Positions 9,745 to 18,003 of a DNA stretch of 64,000 nucleotides are shown here, piece after piece. The stretch is taken from contig MWCR01000003.1 in NCBI GenBank assembly GCA_002070095.1, forward strand, positions 1 through 64,000. Direction: 5' to 3'. A model generated the notes under the pieces. The model saw nothing but the letters and a program-made list of their open reading frames with translations. It made no database searches and had not been told where the DNA came from. The number at the start of each line of letters is the position of its first letter. The first letter of the stretch is position 1. The position numbers and the translations under genes were made by a program. Source of the stretch: Parcubacteria group bacterium ADurb.Bin192 (GTDB lineage Bacteria; Patescibacteriota; Patescibacteriia; 2-12-FULL-60-25).

Positions 9745-9900
9745 TTATTTGGTCTCTTTATGCGGATGGTGCGCCCGGCATTTGCGGCAAAACTTTTTAA
9801 GCTCCAAGCGTTGCTTTAAAATCTTTTTATTCTTTTTGGAATGATAACCCACGGTTTTACAACTCGTGCATTCCATTTTTATCATGTTATCCTGAGACAT
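9745..9900 (-). CDS. rpmG: 50S ribosomal protein L33
   Basis: A 51-residue basic protein reading MSQDNMIKMECTSCKTVGYH and then a lysine-rich middle and FCRKCRAHHPHKE at the C-terminus. The two CxxC pairs, the length and the Lys/Arg-rich body identify bacterial L33 of the zinc-binding type. It lies 48 bases downstream of tRNA-Thr on the same strand, a familiar pairing of a tRNA gene with rpmG, and a small hairpin follows it. Confidence 0.93.
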   Translation of the reverse strand: MSQDNMIKMECTSCKTVGYHSKKNKKILKQRLELKKFCRKCRAHHPHKETK

Positions 9901-9948
9901 ATTTGGCCAATATAATTATTGATAAATATTACCAAGCTCCGCTTTCGC

Positions 9949-10025
9949 TGGAGCCCAAAGTCGGATTTGAACCGACGACCTACGGTTTACAAAACCGTCG
10001 CTCTAACCAACTGAGCTATTTGGGC
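9949..10025 (-). tRNA. tRNA-Thr (anticodon TGT)
   Basis: The acceptor arm GCCCAAA pairs with TTTGGGC; the discriminator is T and CCA is encoded. The anticodon stem ACGGT/ACCGT holds loop TTTGTAA, so the anticodon is TGT (codon ACA). T73 complements the variable base of the thrS T-box at 36914-36927. Confidence 0.94.
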
Positions 10026-10131
10026 TCGGGCGACAGCAGGAAGGCTATAAATCCGCCTAAAAAGCGCGCTTAAGCCCTCAACCGTTATCCTCCAATAGCG
10101 TGCCTTAGTATAGCCAAAGACGTCAGATTAG

Positions 10132-10903
10132 TCAAATATTACCTCTGGCCTTTTCAGCCTCCAAAAGGCGTTGTACAGCCAAAATATAGGCCCCGGTGCG
10201 CAAATCCACCCTCTTGCCTTTGGCTTCATACAGACCATAAATTCGATCCCAAACAGATCGCATGTTCGATTTTAACTTATTCACCAGATATTCGTCATCC
10301 AAAATCTGTCCGGTTCGATTTTGAGCCCACTCAAAATAACTGCCCGTCACTCCGCCGGCATTGGCCGCGATATCCGGCACCACCATAACCTGTTTTTCAA
10401 ACAAAATCTTATCCGCCGAAGCTGAAACCGGCCCGTTAGCCATCTCGATAATAACCTTAGCTTTTACTTTGTCAGCATTCAAGTCCGTAATCTGATCTTC
10501 CAAAGCGGCTAAAATCAATAAATCAACTTCAGATGTCAATAAGGTTTGGTTATCTATTTTTGAGCCCGATTCACCGGCATCCAACGGCAACCTCTGTTTT
10601 TTCAAGTCCATCAAAGCCAGGACATCCAAGCCCTCAGGATTCATGACCGCATCCCGGCTGTCGCTGACCGCTATTATTTTGTGACCCGCGGCCTGCAGCC
10701 TTTGAGCAATGTATGAACCCGCATTACCAAAACCTTGTACCGCCACTTTGAGGCCCGTAGACGACCAGCCTAAACTTTTAACCATGGATTCAATCATATA
10801 AAAACAACCCATGGCCGTGGCATCTTGGCGCAAAGCCAAACCACCCAAAGACAAAGGTTTGCCCGTAATCATACCCGGCTCATGGTGACCTTTTATTTTT
10901 TTC
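10132..10903 (-). CDS. gdhA: Glutamate dehydrogenase, C-terminal part (after frameshift)
   Basis: This frame carries the NAD(P)-binding half of a glutamate dehydrogenase: MITGKPLSLGG, the dinucleotide fold motif VAVQGFGNAGS, a conserved IEMANGPVS segment and PDIAANAGGVTGSYFEW. It continues the N-terminal half encoded at 10880-11365 but is one base out of phase. The shift lies in a run of seven T bases on the plus strand (10896-10902). With six, one continuous enzyme of normal length (about 410 residues) would be read. Sequencing or assembly error, a true recent mutation, or slippage are all possible. The cut-off of this entry at 10903 is the shift site, not a real start. Confidence 0.8.
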
Positions 10904-11365
10904 ATATTCATCCAGCATCCAACCCATAATTTGACCATTAGTATAAACATCGGGCGCGGGGATGTCCTTATCCTGACCCAAAACCTGGTGAAAAGCCGAA
11001 ACATAAGCCCGGCTTATTTTTTCCAATTCAACAGGCGTTTTTTCCTTGGGATTAAAAGCCACTCCCCCTTTTGCTCCCCCGTAAGGCAATCCGGACAAAG
11101 AATTTTTTAAACTCATTAACAACGCCAGTGACTTAACCTCATCCTCGGAAACAGACGGATGAAATCTAATGCCGCCTTTGCCCGGGCCAAGCGCCCGGCT
11201 GTGCTGAATTCTGAAAGCTTCATATTTTTGACCGTCGACCTCCAAAGTCTGCCGATTAACGCTCTGGAACTTCAACAATCTTTCAGCTTCCTTGTCAGTG
11301 ATTGACATGACACTCCCAAGAGCCTCCAGCCTCTGCAAGACTGAACTGTAAAAAGCGCCGGCCAT
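10880..11365 (-). CDS. gdhA: Glutamate dehydrogenase, N-terminal part (before frameshift)
   Basis: The N-terminal half of the oxidative deamination enzyme that interconverts glutamate and 2-oxoglutarate plus ammonia. The substrate-binding region is clear: LGPGKGGIRFHPSV, LPYGGAKGGVAFNPK with the catalytic lysine, and DIPAPDVYTNGQIMGWM. The frame ends soon after DEYEK at a TGA caused by one extra base in the homopolymer at 10896-10902, and the protein resumes in the next frame. It lies four bases after trxA on the same strand. In a small-genome organism a working glutamate dehydrogenase would be a notable piece of amino acid metabolism. Confidence 0.82.
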   Translation of the reverse strand: MAGAFYSSVLQRLEALGSVMSITDKEAERLLKFQSVNRQTLEVDGQKYEAFRIQHSRALGPGKGGIRFHPSVSEDEVKSLALLMSLKNSLSGLPYGGAKGGVAFNPKEKTPVELEKISRAYVSAFHQVLGQDKDIPAPDVYTNGQIMGWMLDEYEKNKRSP

Positions 11366-11369
11366 ATTT

Positions 11370-11699
11370 TTACAATAAAGAACTTAATTCGCCGGCCAAA
11401 GCATCTTTAGGCCTGAAGCCCACAAACTCATGCGCGATCTGACCGTTTTTAAACAATTTCATGCTGGGTATGCTTTGGATTTGATATTGCATGGCCAAAC
11501 CTTGATTGTCAGCATCCTCCACGTCCACTTTAACCACTTTCAGCTTATCGCCCATCTCATCGGACAACTCGTCCAAAACCGGAGCCATCATACGGCAAGG
11601 ACCGCACCAAGGAGCCCAAAAATCCACTAACACCGGCAATTCCGACTTTAATACCTCTTGTTCAAAATTCGAGGCATTGGCATTGATTACTTTTGACAT
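11370..11699 (-). CDS. trxA: Thioredoxin
   Basis: A 109-residue cytoplasmic disulfide reductase. The active site WAPWCGPC lies near residues 28-35, the cis-proline loop is QSIPSMKLF, and the C-terminal GFRPKDALAGEL is typical. The gene ends four bases before the glutamate dehydrogenase start and lies 100 bases downstream of the CsoR/CstR-like regulator; an array of 7-bp repeats occupies that gap. Confidence 0.97.
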   Translation of the reverse strand: MSKVINANASNFEQEVLKSELPVLVDFWAPWCGPCRMMAPVLDELSDEMGDKLKVVKVDVEDADNQGLAMQYQIQSIPSMKLFKNGQIAHEFVGFRPKDALAGELSSLL

Positions 11700-11723
11700 A
11701 TTTAATTTATAACTTAAATTAAT

Positions 11724-11800
11724 ACTTGTTATATGTTACTTGTTACATGTTACATGCTATATGTTACATGCTACATGTTTTATGTTACGTGTTACATGAT
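11724..11800. repeat. Tandem 7-bp repeat array, family A (11 units)
   Basis: Eleven heptamers run in strict register, such as ACTTGTT, ATATGTT, ACATGTT and ACATGCT. The consensus is ACATGYT, the complement of the CATGTAR units seen elsewhere in the window. The array fills the gap between trxA and the regulator gene and touches the latter's stop region. Confidence 0.9.
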
Positions 11801-12048
11801 TAAGAATTATTAATAATTTCGTCAAAAAATTTTTTACACACATCATCGTGCTCGCCTTTACGCTTGCACTGCGTCAAACAAGCCTGAAAGTTTTCACGCA
11901 TATATTTGTTCATTAAAGAACTCAAAGCCGACCTGGCGGCCTTCATCTGCGTTAATGTTTGAAAACAATCTTCTTTGTTTTCTATCATGCGCCCGACGCC
12001 GTTCAATTGACCCATGATATTATTTAACAATTGATCGTATGTCTTCAT
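11800..12048 (-). CDS. CsoR/RcnR/CstR-family transcriptional repressor
   Basis: An 82-residue all-helical DNA-binding repressor. Alignment to CsoR spacing puts Cys28, Asn53 and Cys57 at the three ligand positions of the copper sensor (C-x24-H-x3-C). The His is replaced by Asn, so the copper site is incomplete, while the two cysteines keep the 29-residue spacing used by persulfide sensors of the CstR type. Extra cysteines lie at 61 and 71. The ATG at 12046-12048 is chosen because the ten upstream codons contain the likely promoter and operator. A palindrome typical of the family lies just upstream, so autoregulation is likely. trxA is the next gene, which fits a thiol or sulfide role, but that is inference. 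Confidence 0.82.
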   Translation of the reverse strand: MKTYDQLLNNIMGQLNGVGRMIENKEDCFQTLTQMKAARSALSSLMNKYMRENFQACLTQCKRKGEHDDVCKKFFDEIINNS

Positions 12049-12074
12049 ATTTTTCAACCAATAAAGGTTAACAT

Positions 12075-12094
12075 ACACCCCCCAAGGGTGTCAA
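12075..12094 (-). promoter_or_regulatory. Predicted CsoR/CstR-type operator overlapping a promoter
   Basis: ACACCC and GGGTGT are a perfect six-base inverted repeat around CCCAA, giving the G/C-tract palindrome that CsoR-family repressors bind. On the minus strand TTGACA (12089-12094) forms a -35 box overlapping it, and a weak -10 (TTAACC) follows at 17 bases. Bound repressor would block the promoter of its own gene, whose start lies 27 bases downstream. Confidence 0.6.
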
Positions 12095-12120
12095 CACGAA
12101 TCCCTGTATTTTATCAACAA

Positions 12121-12651
12121 CTAAAGTATATATAGACTGGCATTCCCCTGTTTTTGACAGATCTTTTGATTCTTAAAGACAAAACCGTTGGAAATGACTC
12201 TGGTGCCTGGTTTTAATTCACGCTCCAGCTTGTACCAGACTCGAGACATGTATTCAGGCAGTAAATACAAATACACCACCTCGGTGTCGGCCGGTAATTT
12301 GAACTTCCAAAAATTAACCCACTTAAAACGCGCTCTTCGGCCGGCTCCGTGCATTAAAGACAGCATCTTGCTGTAAACAACCAGCACCGGATTTATTTCG
12401 AGCCCCAAAGCACAGGCGCCTTTTTGGCCGGATAAGACGCATAAAGATCCTTTGCCCGAACCAAGCTCCAAAACCTTCATACCCGGCCTTATTTGGGCCA
12501 AAGCCAGCATATCTTGAATGTCACGTTTCCTGGATCCTACGTAAGGAGCCGAATACACGGCCGCGATCAGAGAAAAAACATAAAAAATACCCAGAAGCAG
12601 AATAAACAACAGAATAAAAATTTCAATCAGTAGATAAAACAAGCTGTTCAT
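12121..12651 (-). CDS. Membrane-anchored SAM-dependent methyltransferase
   Basis: A 176-residue protein with an N-terminal membrane segment (about residues 5-35) followed by a Rossmann-type methyltransferase core. Motif I is VLELGSGKGSLCV, the acidic end of the next strand is LGLEINP, and WVNFWKF and VVYLYLLPEYM fit later motifs. The substrate is unknown. The protein is short, ending soon after strand 5, like other small methyltransferases of this class. The ATG at 12651 is preferred over an upstream TTG. Its last codons lie about 30 bases from the regulator promoter. Confidence 0.72.
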   Translation of the reverse strand: MNSLFYLLIEIFILLFILLLGIFYVFSLIAAVYSAPYVGSRKRDIQDMLALAQIRPGMKVLELGSGKGSLCVLSGQKGACALGLEINPVLVVYSKMLSLMHGAGRRARFKWVNFWKFKLPADTEVVYLYLLPEYMSRVWYKLERELKPGTRVISNGFVFKNQKICQKQGNASLYIL

Positions 12652-12736
12652 CAAGACATTTTATCAAAAACACAGACCATTATCCACCTAGCGCTCTCAT
12701 CCGGACCTGAAGACTGAAGGCTGTTTATTAAAAACT

Positions 12737-12762
12737 AAAAATATCCCCTAAGGGATATTTTT
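12737..12762 (-). terminator. Terminator after tRNA-Tyr
   Basis: A ten-base-pair stem AAAATATCCC/GGGATATTTT with loop CTAA has A and T runs on both sides. It ends the tRNA-Thr/tRNA-Tyr transcript. Confidence 0.85.
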
Positions 12763-12764
12763 AA

Positions 12765-12849
12765 TGGTGGGCAGGCCAGGATTCGAACCTGGGAAGGCGA
12801 TGCCAGCAGATTTACAGTCTGCCCCGTTTGACCGCTTCGGTACCTGCCC
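12765..12849 (-). tRNA. tRNA-Tyr (anticodon GTA)
   Basis: An 85-base class II tRNA with a long variable arm. The acceptor arm GGGCAGG pairs with CCTGCCC, the anticodon loop CTGTAAA gives GTA, and CCA is encoded. It follows tRNA-Thr(GGT) by 28 bases on the same strand. Confidence 0.94.
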
Positions 12850-12877
12850 GGACTCACGCCACTTGTGCGGGACGTGA

Positions 12878-12953
12878 TGGAGCCGTTGACCGGGATTGAA
12901 CCGGTGACCTTCTCCTTACCATGGAGATGCTCTACCAGCTGAGCTACAACGGC
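12878..12953 (-). tRNA. tRNA-Thr (anticodon GGT)
   Basis: The acceptor arm GCCGTTG pairs with CAACGGC; the discriminator is T and CCA is encoded. Anticodon stem TCTCC/GGAGA holds loop ATGGTAA, giving anticodon GGT (codons ACC and ACT). This is the tRNA expected to read the Thr codons in the small hairpin of the thrS leader. Confidence 0.94.
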
Positions 12954-12984
12954 TTGAATACTGAAAAAAAAGTGCGCGAATACT

Positions 12985-13878
12985 CTACCCCATGGGCTGA
13001 ATTTTATCAATACGCTCTCTGAATTGCTGGAGTTTGGGATAGTCTTCAGACAATAAACGGAGCTTGTCATATCTTCGCCTGGCTTCCGGCGCATCACCCA
13101 ATACCAAAGTACACTCCAAGGCCAGCTCCGTGTATTTGGCCGACTTGGGCTCCAAATCGCTGGCTCTCTTGGCCGCCGGCCAAGCTTTGGAAAAATCTTC
13201 ACGATCAACATAATGACGCGCCAATTCGGCATAACGGCAAGCCAAACGAGGTCTAAGCTCAACGGCTTTAAGCCTCATTTCTTCGGCTTTGCCGGTTTCA
13301 CCTTCGGCTTCCGCGATCTCGGCCAAAGCCGCGAACGAAGCGTCGTCCGCCTGTTTGATTTTAACCAGATACTCAAAAGTTTCTTTGGCCTGCGGATACA
13401 TCTTTTGCTTCAAATACAACAAGCCAATACCTTTATAGGCATCCACATTGCGATTATTGAGCAATAATATTTCCAAATACCTTTTTTCGGCTTCGGCCCA
13501 TTTTAAATCTCTGGCCAAACTTCTGGCTTCATCCAACAATCTTTTGACTCTTTCCTGCTCGCTGGGAGCTACTTTGGATAAGGGTTTTTTGGCTTGTTGA
13601 TAGAGTTTATCCAGATTTATCAAACGTAAATAAGCTTGATGATAGGCTTTTTTAGTCTGATAGATGCCTTTTTGATATAAATATTTAAAGGGCGCTATCT
13701 TGCCGCTTTTAACGCGTGAAAATCTTTGCATGACCAAAGCATCTCTTTTTTGTCTTTCCATTTCTTCCCTGATGGAATCAGGATTGATCAATCTGATTTC
13801 CGACCAATGTTTTAAGACAATAAAAACAACCACCGCCAAACAAGCGACCGCCAAAAAAATAAATATCCACAAAATCAT
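12985..13878 (-). CDS. Membrane-anchored TPR-repeat protein
   Basis: A 297-residue protein with one N-terminal membrane helix (residues 2-24) and at least three tetratricopeptide-like repeats from about residue 110 (ARDLKWAEAEKRYLEIL, GIGLLYLKQKMYPQAKETFEYLV, ELARHYVDREDFSKAWPAAKRA). TPR domains bind partner proteins, so a scaffold role at the membrane is likely, but no partner can be named. The gene starts seven bases after the tpiA stop on the same strand. Confidence 0.75.
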   Translation of the reverse strand: MILWIFIFLAVACLAVVVFIVLKHWSEIRLINPDSIREEMERQKRDALVMQRFSRVKSGKIAPFKYLYQKGIYQTKKAYHQAYLRLINLDKLYQQAKKPLSKVAPSEQERVKRLLDEARSLARDLKWAEAEKRYLEILLLNNRNVDAYKGIGLLYLKQKMYPQAKETFEYLVKIKQADDASFAALAEIAEAEGETGKAEEMRLKAVELRPRLACRYAELARHYVDREDFSKAWPAAKRASDLEPKSAKYTELALECTLVLGDAPEARRRYDKLRLLSEDYPKLQQFRERIDKIQPMG

Positions 13879-13885
13879 GATTGTA

Positions 13886-14644
13886 TCAGGCCGGATTGGC
13901 GGTCCGGCACAAAAACGCGAAAGCCCGCGGGTCCAAAGAAGCTCCCCCCACCAAGGCGCCGTTCACGCCCGTGGTGGTAATGTATTCGGAAATATTGTTA
14001 GCATCCACCGAGCCGCCGTAAATAACTCTGACCTTATCAGCCAAGGAGGCACTGAATTTCTTTTGAATGGCCGCCCTGATAACTTCGTGAGCTTCTTTGG
14101 CCTTTTGCGCCGGGCAGGCCTTGCCCGTGCCAATGGACCAGATGGGCTCGTAAGCAAACACGAAAGGAGTTTTGCCTTCGGGCTTAAGACCGGCCAAGGC
14201 CGCGGTTACCTGTTGGCGCAAAATTTTATTGACTTCACCCTTTTTATTTTGAGCTTCATTCTCGCCCACGCAAATCACGGGCACGATGCCGGCAGACTGC
14301 AAGGCGGCCGCTTTTTTACCCACCATCTCGTCGGTTTCGCCCAAGAGAGCACGTCTTTCACTATGACCAACCAAGCAATACTGCACTCCGAACTCTTGCA
14401 GCATATCCGGCGATACTTCGCCCGTATAAGCACCCTCTTTAGCCCAAAAAGAATTTTGCGAGGCCAGAGCGGGTATTGAGGCCCGGCCCAAAGAAGCGCG
14501 AGCCGCGGCCAAAGATACGTGGGGCACAGCCACGGCGATATCAATTTCTTTGGGCAGTCTTTCGCGGCGAAAAGCACGAACCCAGCCCCCGGCTTTCATG
14601 GGGCCATAATGCATTTTCCAATTGGCGATTAAAAGTGTACGCAT
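13886..14644 (-). CDS. tpiA: Triosephosphate isomerase
   Basis: A glycolytic (beta/alpha)8 enzyme that interconverts dihydroxyacetone phosphate and glyceraldehyde 3-phosphate. Diagnostic motifs are ANWKM at the N-terminus (Lys near 11), GHSERR with the active-site His near residue 96, AYEPIWSIGTG with the catalytic Glu near 166, and YGGSVDANN near the C-terminus. The length of 252 residues is normal. It is packed between the TPR gene and the M16 peptidase gene, with only three bases to the latter. Confidence 0.97.
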   Translation of the reverse strand: MRTLLIANWKMHYGPMKAGGWVRAFRRERLPKEIDIAVAVPHVSLAAARASLGRASIPALASQNSFWAKEGAYTGEVSPDMLQEFGVQYCLVGHSERRALLGETDEMVGKKAAALQSAGIVPVICVGENEAQNKKGEVNKILRQQVTAALAGLKPEGKTPFVFAYEPIWSIGTGKACPAQKAKEAHEVIRAAIQKKFSASLADKVRVIYGGSVDANNISEYITTTGVNGALVGGASLDPRAFAFLCRTANPA

Positions 14645-14647
14645 AAC

Positions 14648-15937
14648 CTATTTCCAATTAACTAATTTTTTAAATTTTTCCGGCTTGGCGCCCGGCCCAA
14701 TGGCTGCGATCACCATCCTTTTGGGGTTAAGTATCTCCCGGGCAACCCTTTGAATATCCGAACCCGTTATTTGTTTTATTTTTTTCAACACGGCTTCCGG
14801 CGGTTCCATTTTTTTGACGTACAGCCACTGCCGACCATACCATTCCGCGCGATTGGCCGAGTCTTCAAAAGCTAAAGCCAGACGCCCGCTCATATGATCT
14901 TTGGCGCGGGACAACTCTTGTTTGCCGACTTGTTCCTGTATGATCTTGTTCAACTCCGTGTAGATGGCCTTGAGCGCCTCTTCCACCCGCCCGTGATCCA
15001 AACCCACGCCCACGGTAAAAGCTCCGGTATCTTCCAAAGATTCACTCGAGGTGCCGATGGCATAGCATAAACCCCGTTTTTCTCTTAATTCGGTAAACAA
15101 TCTGGAAGACATGGTTCCGCCCAAAATATTGGACAGCAGGGTGACGGCGTAACGATCCGGGTGACCATAGGGCAAAGAGTAAAAACTCAAAGCCAACTGT
15201 GTTTGTTCGGTTTTCTTTTTCTGCAAGGCCAGAGGTGAACGAACCGCGCCCGGCTGTTTAAAGCACGTAAACGGCTGATCATTGGGCACGCGCGGTTTGG
15301 CAATCCGGCCGAAGGTCTGCCTGACCCAGCCGTCTATGCCCGAGGGTATCATACCGGCCACCACTACTGTCAACCGTCCGGGCACGTAATAAGCCCGGTG
15401 ATAATCCATCAGCGCCCGCCGGTTCAAACCCCTAACCGACTGCCTGGTTCCCGCGATTCCTCTGCCCAAGGGCGATCTGGCGAATAAATTAGCCTCCAAA
15501 AGTTCTGAAATATGATCTCGCGGACTGTCTTCGTACATTTTTATTTCTTCAATGATCACATCCCGCTCTCTTTGTATTTCATGCTCATCAAAACGCGACT
15601 TGAACAGCATGTCGTGCAGTAAATCAACCGCCATTTCGGCTTGAGCCGAGTCTATTTTGATGTAATAACCGGTTATATCCTTGCCCGTATAAGCATTGTA
15701 CTCCGCGCCAAAACGATCCAATTCTTGCGAAATATGCAGAGTGGTGGGACGCTTTTCCGTCCCCTTAAACATCATGTGCTCGATAAAATGAGAAGCTCCG
15801 CTCAATTTTGGAGTTTCGTAACGCGAACCGACTTTAACCAAAACCAGCAAAGTCATGGAACGGGCGCCGTTTCTGGGGGCCTTAATCAAAGACACGCCGT
15901 TCGACAATGTCGTGCGCTGTACGTTCTCCATACTCAT
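14648..15937 (-). CDS. M16-family zinc metallopeptidase (processing-protease-like)
   Basis: A 429-residue peptidase of the pitrilysin/insulinase clan. The inverted zinc motif HFIEH (His50, Glu53, His54) and the downstream Glu in VIIEEIKMYEDSPRDH are present, so the N-terminal domain is catalytic. The C-terminal M16 domain carries LLSNILGGTMSSRLFTELREKRGLCYAIG. One-subunit bacterial homologues act as dimers and degrade peptides. The start ATG overlaps the glyS stop by four bases, so the pair is translationally coupled. Confidence 0.93.
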   Translation of the reverse strand: MSMENVQRTTLSNGVSLIKAPRNGARSMTLLVLVKVGSRYETPKLSGASHFIEHMMFKGTEKRPTTLHISQELDRFGAEYNAYTGKDITGYYIKIDSAQAEMAVDLLHDMLFKSRFDEHEIQRERDVIIEEIKMYEDSPRDHISELLEANLFARSPLGRGIAGTRQSVRGLNRRALMDYHRAYYVPGRLTVVVAGMIPSGIDGWVRQTFGRIAKPRVPNDQPFTCFKQPGAVRSPLALQKKKTEQTQLALSFYSLPYGHPDRYAVTLLSNILGGTMSSRLFTELREKRGLCYAIGTSSESLEDTGAFTVGVGLDHGRVEEALKAIYTELNKIIQEQVGKQELSRAKDHMSGRLALAFEDSANRAEWYGRQWLYVKKMEPPEAVLKKIKQITGSDIQRVAREILNPKRMVIAAIGPGAKPEKFKKLVNWK

Positions 15938-17334
15938 TTGCTATCAGAACTTAAATTAGTCCGCAGCCAGCCGGCCAAATCAGTGATAGCGACTCTGATT
16001 TGCTCCATGGTATCGCGGTCGCGCACGGTCACGGTCCGGCTTTCCAGAGTCTCGAAATCCACGGTGATACAGTAAGGCGTGCCAATCTCATCTTGCCGGC
16101 GATAGCGCTTGCCCACATTGCCGTTATCATCAAATTCGCACATAAAATCCAATTTAAGCGCGTCGTATATTTCTTTGGCCAAACTGACCAATTCAGGTTT
16201 GTTTTTTAGCAAAGGAAAAACCGCGGCTTTAACCGGAGCCAGTTTTTTGGGGAACTTCATGACAATCCTCTGATCTCCATCCAAATCTTCTTCAGTATAA
16301 GCTTCGGTCAAAACCGCCAACACTGTGCGTCCCACGCCAACCGATGATTCAATAATATGCGGCACAAATTTTTCACCGGTCTTGGGATCCGTATAACTCA
16401 AATCCTTGCCCGAATATTTGGCATGCTGGGTTAAATCATAATCACCGCGCGCGTGCACGCCTTCCAGCTCTTTAAAACCAAAAGGGAAAGCGTATTCAAT
16501 GTCATAAGCTTCTTGGGCGTAAAAAACCAAGTTTTTGTGCTTATGCCACTTAAGATTTTTCTCGGCCAAACCAAGATGGCGGGTATAGTATTGCCAACGA
16601 TAATCTCTCAATTTTTCATACTCCTCCATTTCGTTTTCAGGACGCGTAAAATACTGCATCTCCATTTGTTCGAACTCCCTGGTCCTGAAAATGAATTGTC
16701 TGGCTGTTATCTCGTTGCGAAAAGCTTTGCCGATTTGCGCAATGCCGAACGGCACTTGCACGCGCGAAGAATCCAAAACATTTTTATAGTTAACGTAGAT
16801 ACCCTGACACGTCTCGCCCCGCAAATAAGCCGGCTCTTTTGACCAGTCGTCCGCGAAATTGCCCAAATTGGATTTAACCAGCAAATTAAACTTTCTGACG
16901 GGCGTAAAATCTTTTTTGCCGCAAGACGGACATTTGATTTTATCCAAATTGGCAAACAACAGAGCATTGATTTGTTCTTCGGACATTTTTTCATCCGCTT
17001 CAATGCCCGCCTCTTCGAGCAGGTGATCTACCCTTGATCTGACGTGGCAAACCTTGCATTCGGTTAAAGGATCCGCAAAACCGGCCACATGCCCCGAGGC
17101 CTCCCAAATTTTGGGATGCATAAAAATACTCGAGTCCAAACCCACAATATCCTGCCTCAACTGAACCATGCACTTCCACCACTCCCTTTTAACCGCGTTG
17201 GCCAGCTCAACCCCGTAAGGTCCCAGGTCATAAATCGCGCCATAACCGCCGTAAATTTCCGAAGATGGAAAAACAAAACCCCTGCGCTTGCAGAGTGAGA
17301 CAATTTTATCCATCGAGTCGTTTTTATCAGCCAT
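15934..17334 (-). CDS. glyS: Glycine--tRNA ligase (single-chain, class II)
   Basis: A homodimeric-type glycyl-tRNA synthetase, as in Gram-positive bacteria and eukaryotes, rather than the two-subunit GlyQS of proteobacteria. The N-terminal FPSSEIYGG...DLGPYG segment, a CxxC/CxxC zinc element (CKVCHVRS and KCPSCGKKDF), FRNEITARQFIFRTREFEQMEMQ (motif 2), and HIIESSVGVGRTVLAVL (motif 3) are all present, with an anticodon-binding domain at the end. The ATG at 17332-17334 is preferred; the 20 codons upstream overlap the end of frr. The gene follows frr by four bases. Confidence 0.96.
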   Translation of the reverse strand: MADKNDSMDKIVSLCKRRGFVFPSSEIYGGYGAIYDLGPYGVELANAVKREWWKCMVQLRQDIVGLDSSIFMHPKIWEASGHVAGFADPLTECKVCHVRSRVDHLLEEAGIEADEKMSEEQINALLFANLDKIKCPSCGKKDFTPVRKFNLLVKSNLGNFADDWSKEPAYLRGETCQGIYVNYKNVLDSSRVQVPFGIAQIGKAFRNEITARQFIFRTREFEQMEMQYFTRPENEMEEYEKLRDYRWQYYTRHLGLAEKNLKWHKHKNLVFYAQEAYDIEYAFPFGFKELEGVHARGDYDLTQHAKYSGKDLSYTDPKTGEKFVPHIIESSVGVGRTVLAVLTEAYTEEDLDGDQRIVMKFPKKLAPVKAAVFPLLKNKPELVSLAKEIYDALKLDFMCEFDDNGNVGKRYRRQDEIGTPYCITVDFETLESRTVTVRDRDTMEQIRVAITDLAGWLRTNLSSDSK

Positions 17335-17338
17335 AGTT

Positions 17339-17893
17339 TTAGATGGACATGATGTCCTTTTCTTTTTCTTCGGCCAAAGACTCGATCTTGTCATTCATTT
17401 TGGCTACCGATTTATCCAAATCTTCAAGTAAAGAGAATCTTTGATCCTCGGTAATCAATTTGGATTTTTCATCCTGCATTATTTTGGCGCGCGCGTCTTC
17501 TCTGATGTTGCGGATAACGATCCGCGCCTGTTCGGCTTTTTGCCCGACAATTTTAACCAGTTCTTTACGATTTTCTTCGGTCATGGGCGGCAAGTTGAGA
17601 TGAATAACCGTGCCCGCGATTTTGGGGTTAATGCCCAAACCACTGCCCATAATGGCCTTCTCTATCTCTTTAACCAAATTTTTATCCCAGGGTTCTATCT
17701 GAATCGTTCTGGCATCCGGAGTGGTAATGGAAGCTACGCCTTTCATCTCCATATTGGAGCCATAGGCCTGAACCCGGATATCTTCCACCAATTCGGCGCT
17801 GGCCCGATTGGTGCGCAAATTCTTTAATTCTTTAATAAAATGCTCTAAGGACTGCTCAAATTCTTGTTCCGCGGAATTTAAATATTGGGACAT
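17339..17893 (-). CDS. frr: Ribosome recycling factor
   Basis: A 184-residue, two-domain factor that with EF-G splits post-termination ribosomes. The N-terminal helix FEQSLEHFIKELKNLRTNRASAELVEDI and the core LNLPPMTEENRKELVKIVGQKAEQARIVIRNIR are characteristic. The start ATG lies only about 20 bases downstream of a clear promoter, so the 5' leader is very short. It is followed at once by glyS. Confidence 0.97.
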   Translation of the reverse strand: MSQYLNSAEQEFEQSLEHFIKELKNLRTNRASAELVEDIRVQAYGSNMEMKGVASITTPDARTIQIEPWDKNLVKEIEKAIMGSGLGINPKIAGTVIHLNLPPMTEENRKELVKIVGQKAEQARIVIRNIREDARAKIMQDEKSKLITEDQRFSLLEDLDKSVAKMNDKIESLAEEKEKDIMSI

Positions 17894-17908
17894 ATTATAG
17901 TATATTCC

Positions 17909-17937
17909 AGTATGCCCAATTCAGGCTCATCCGTCAA
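17909..17937 (-). promoter_or_regulatory. Predicted promoter of frr-glyS
   Basis: On the minus strand TTGACG (17932-17937) and CATACT (17909-17914) are separated by 17 bases and preceded by a GGG-extended -10. Transcription would begin a few bases before the frr ATG. Confidence 0.55.
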
Positions 17938-18003
17938 CCGCAAACAGGCTGTTTATAAGACAAAAAACAGCTAATCTGACCAAATTTCAAACTCTAAAAG
18001 GAT

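Noticed and set aside
6171-12953. A tRNA island as an integration site for the GC-rich genes
   Set aside because: No tRNA gene or partial tRNA copy lies at 20.3 or 25.7 kb, so no attachment site can be shown.
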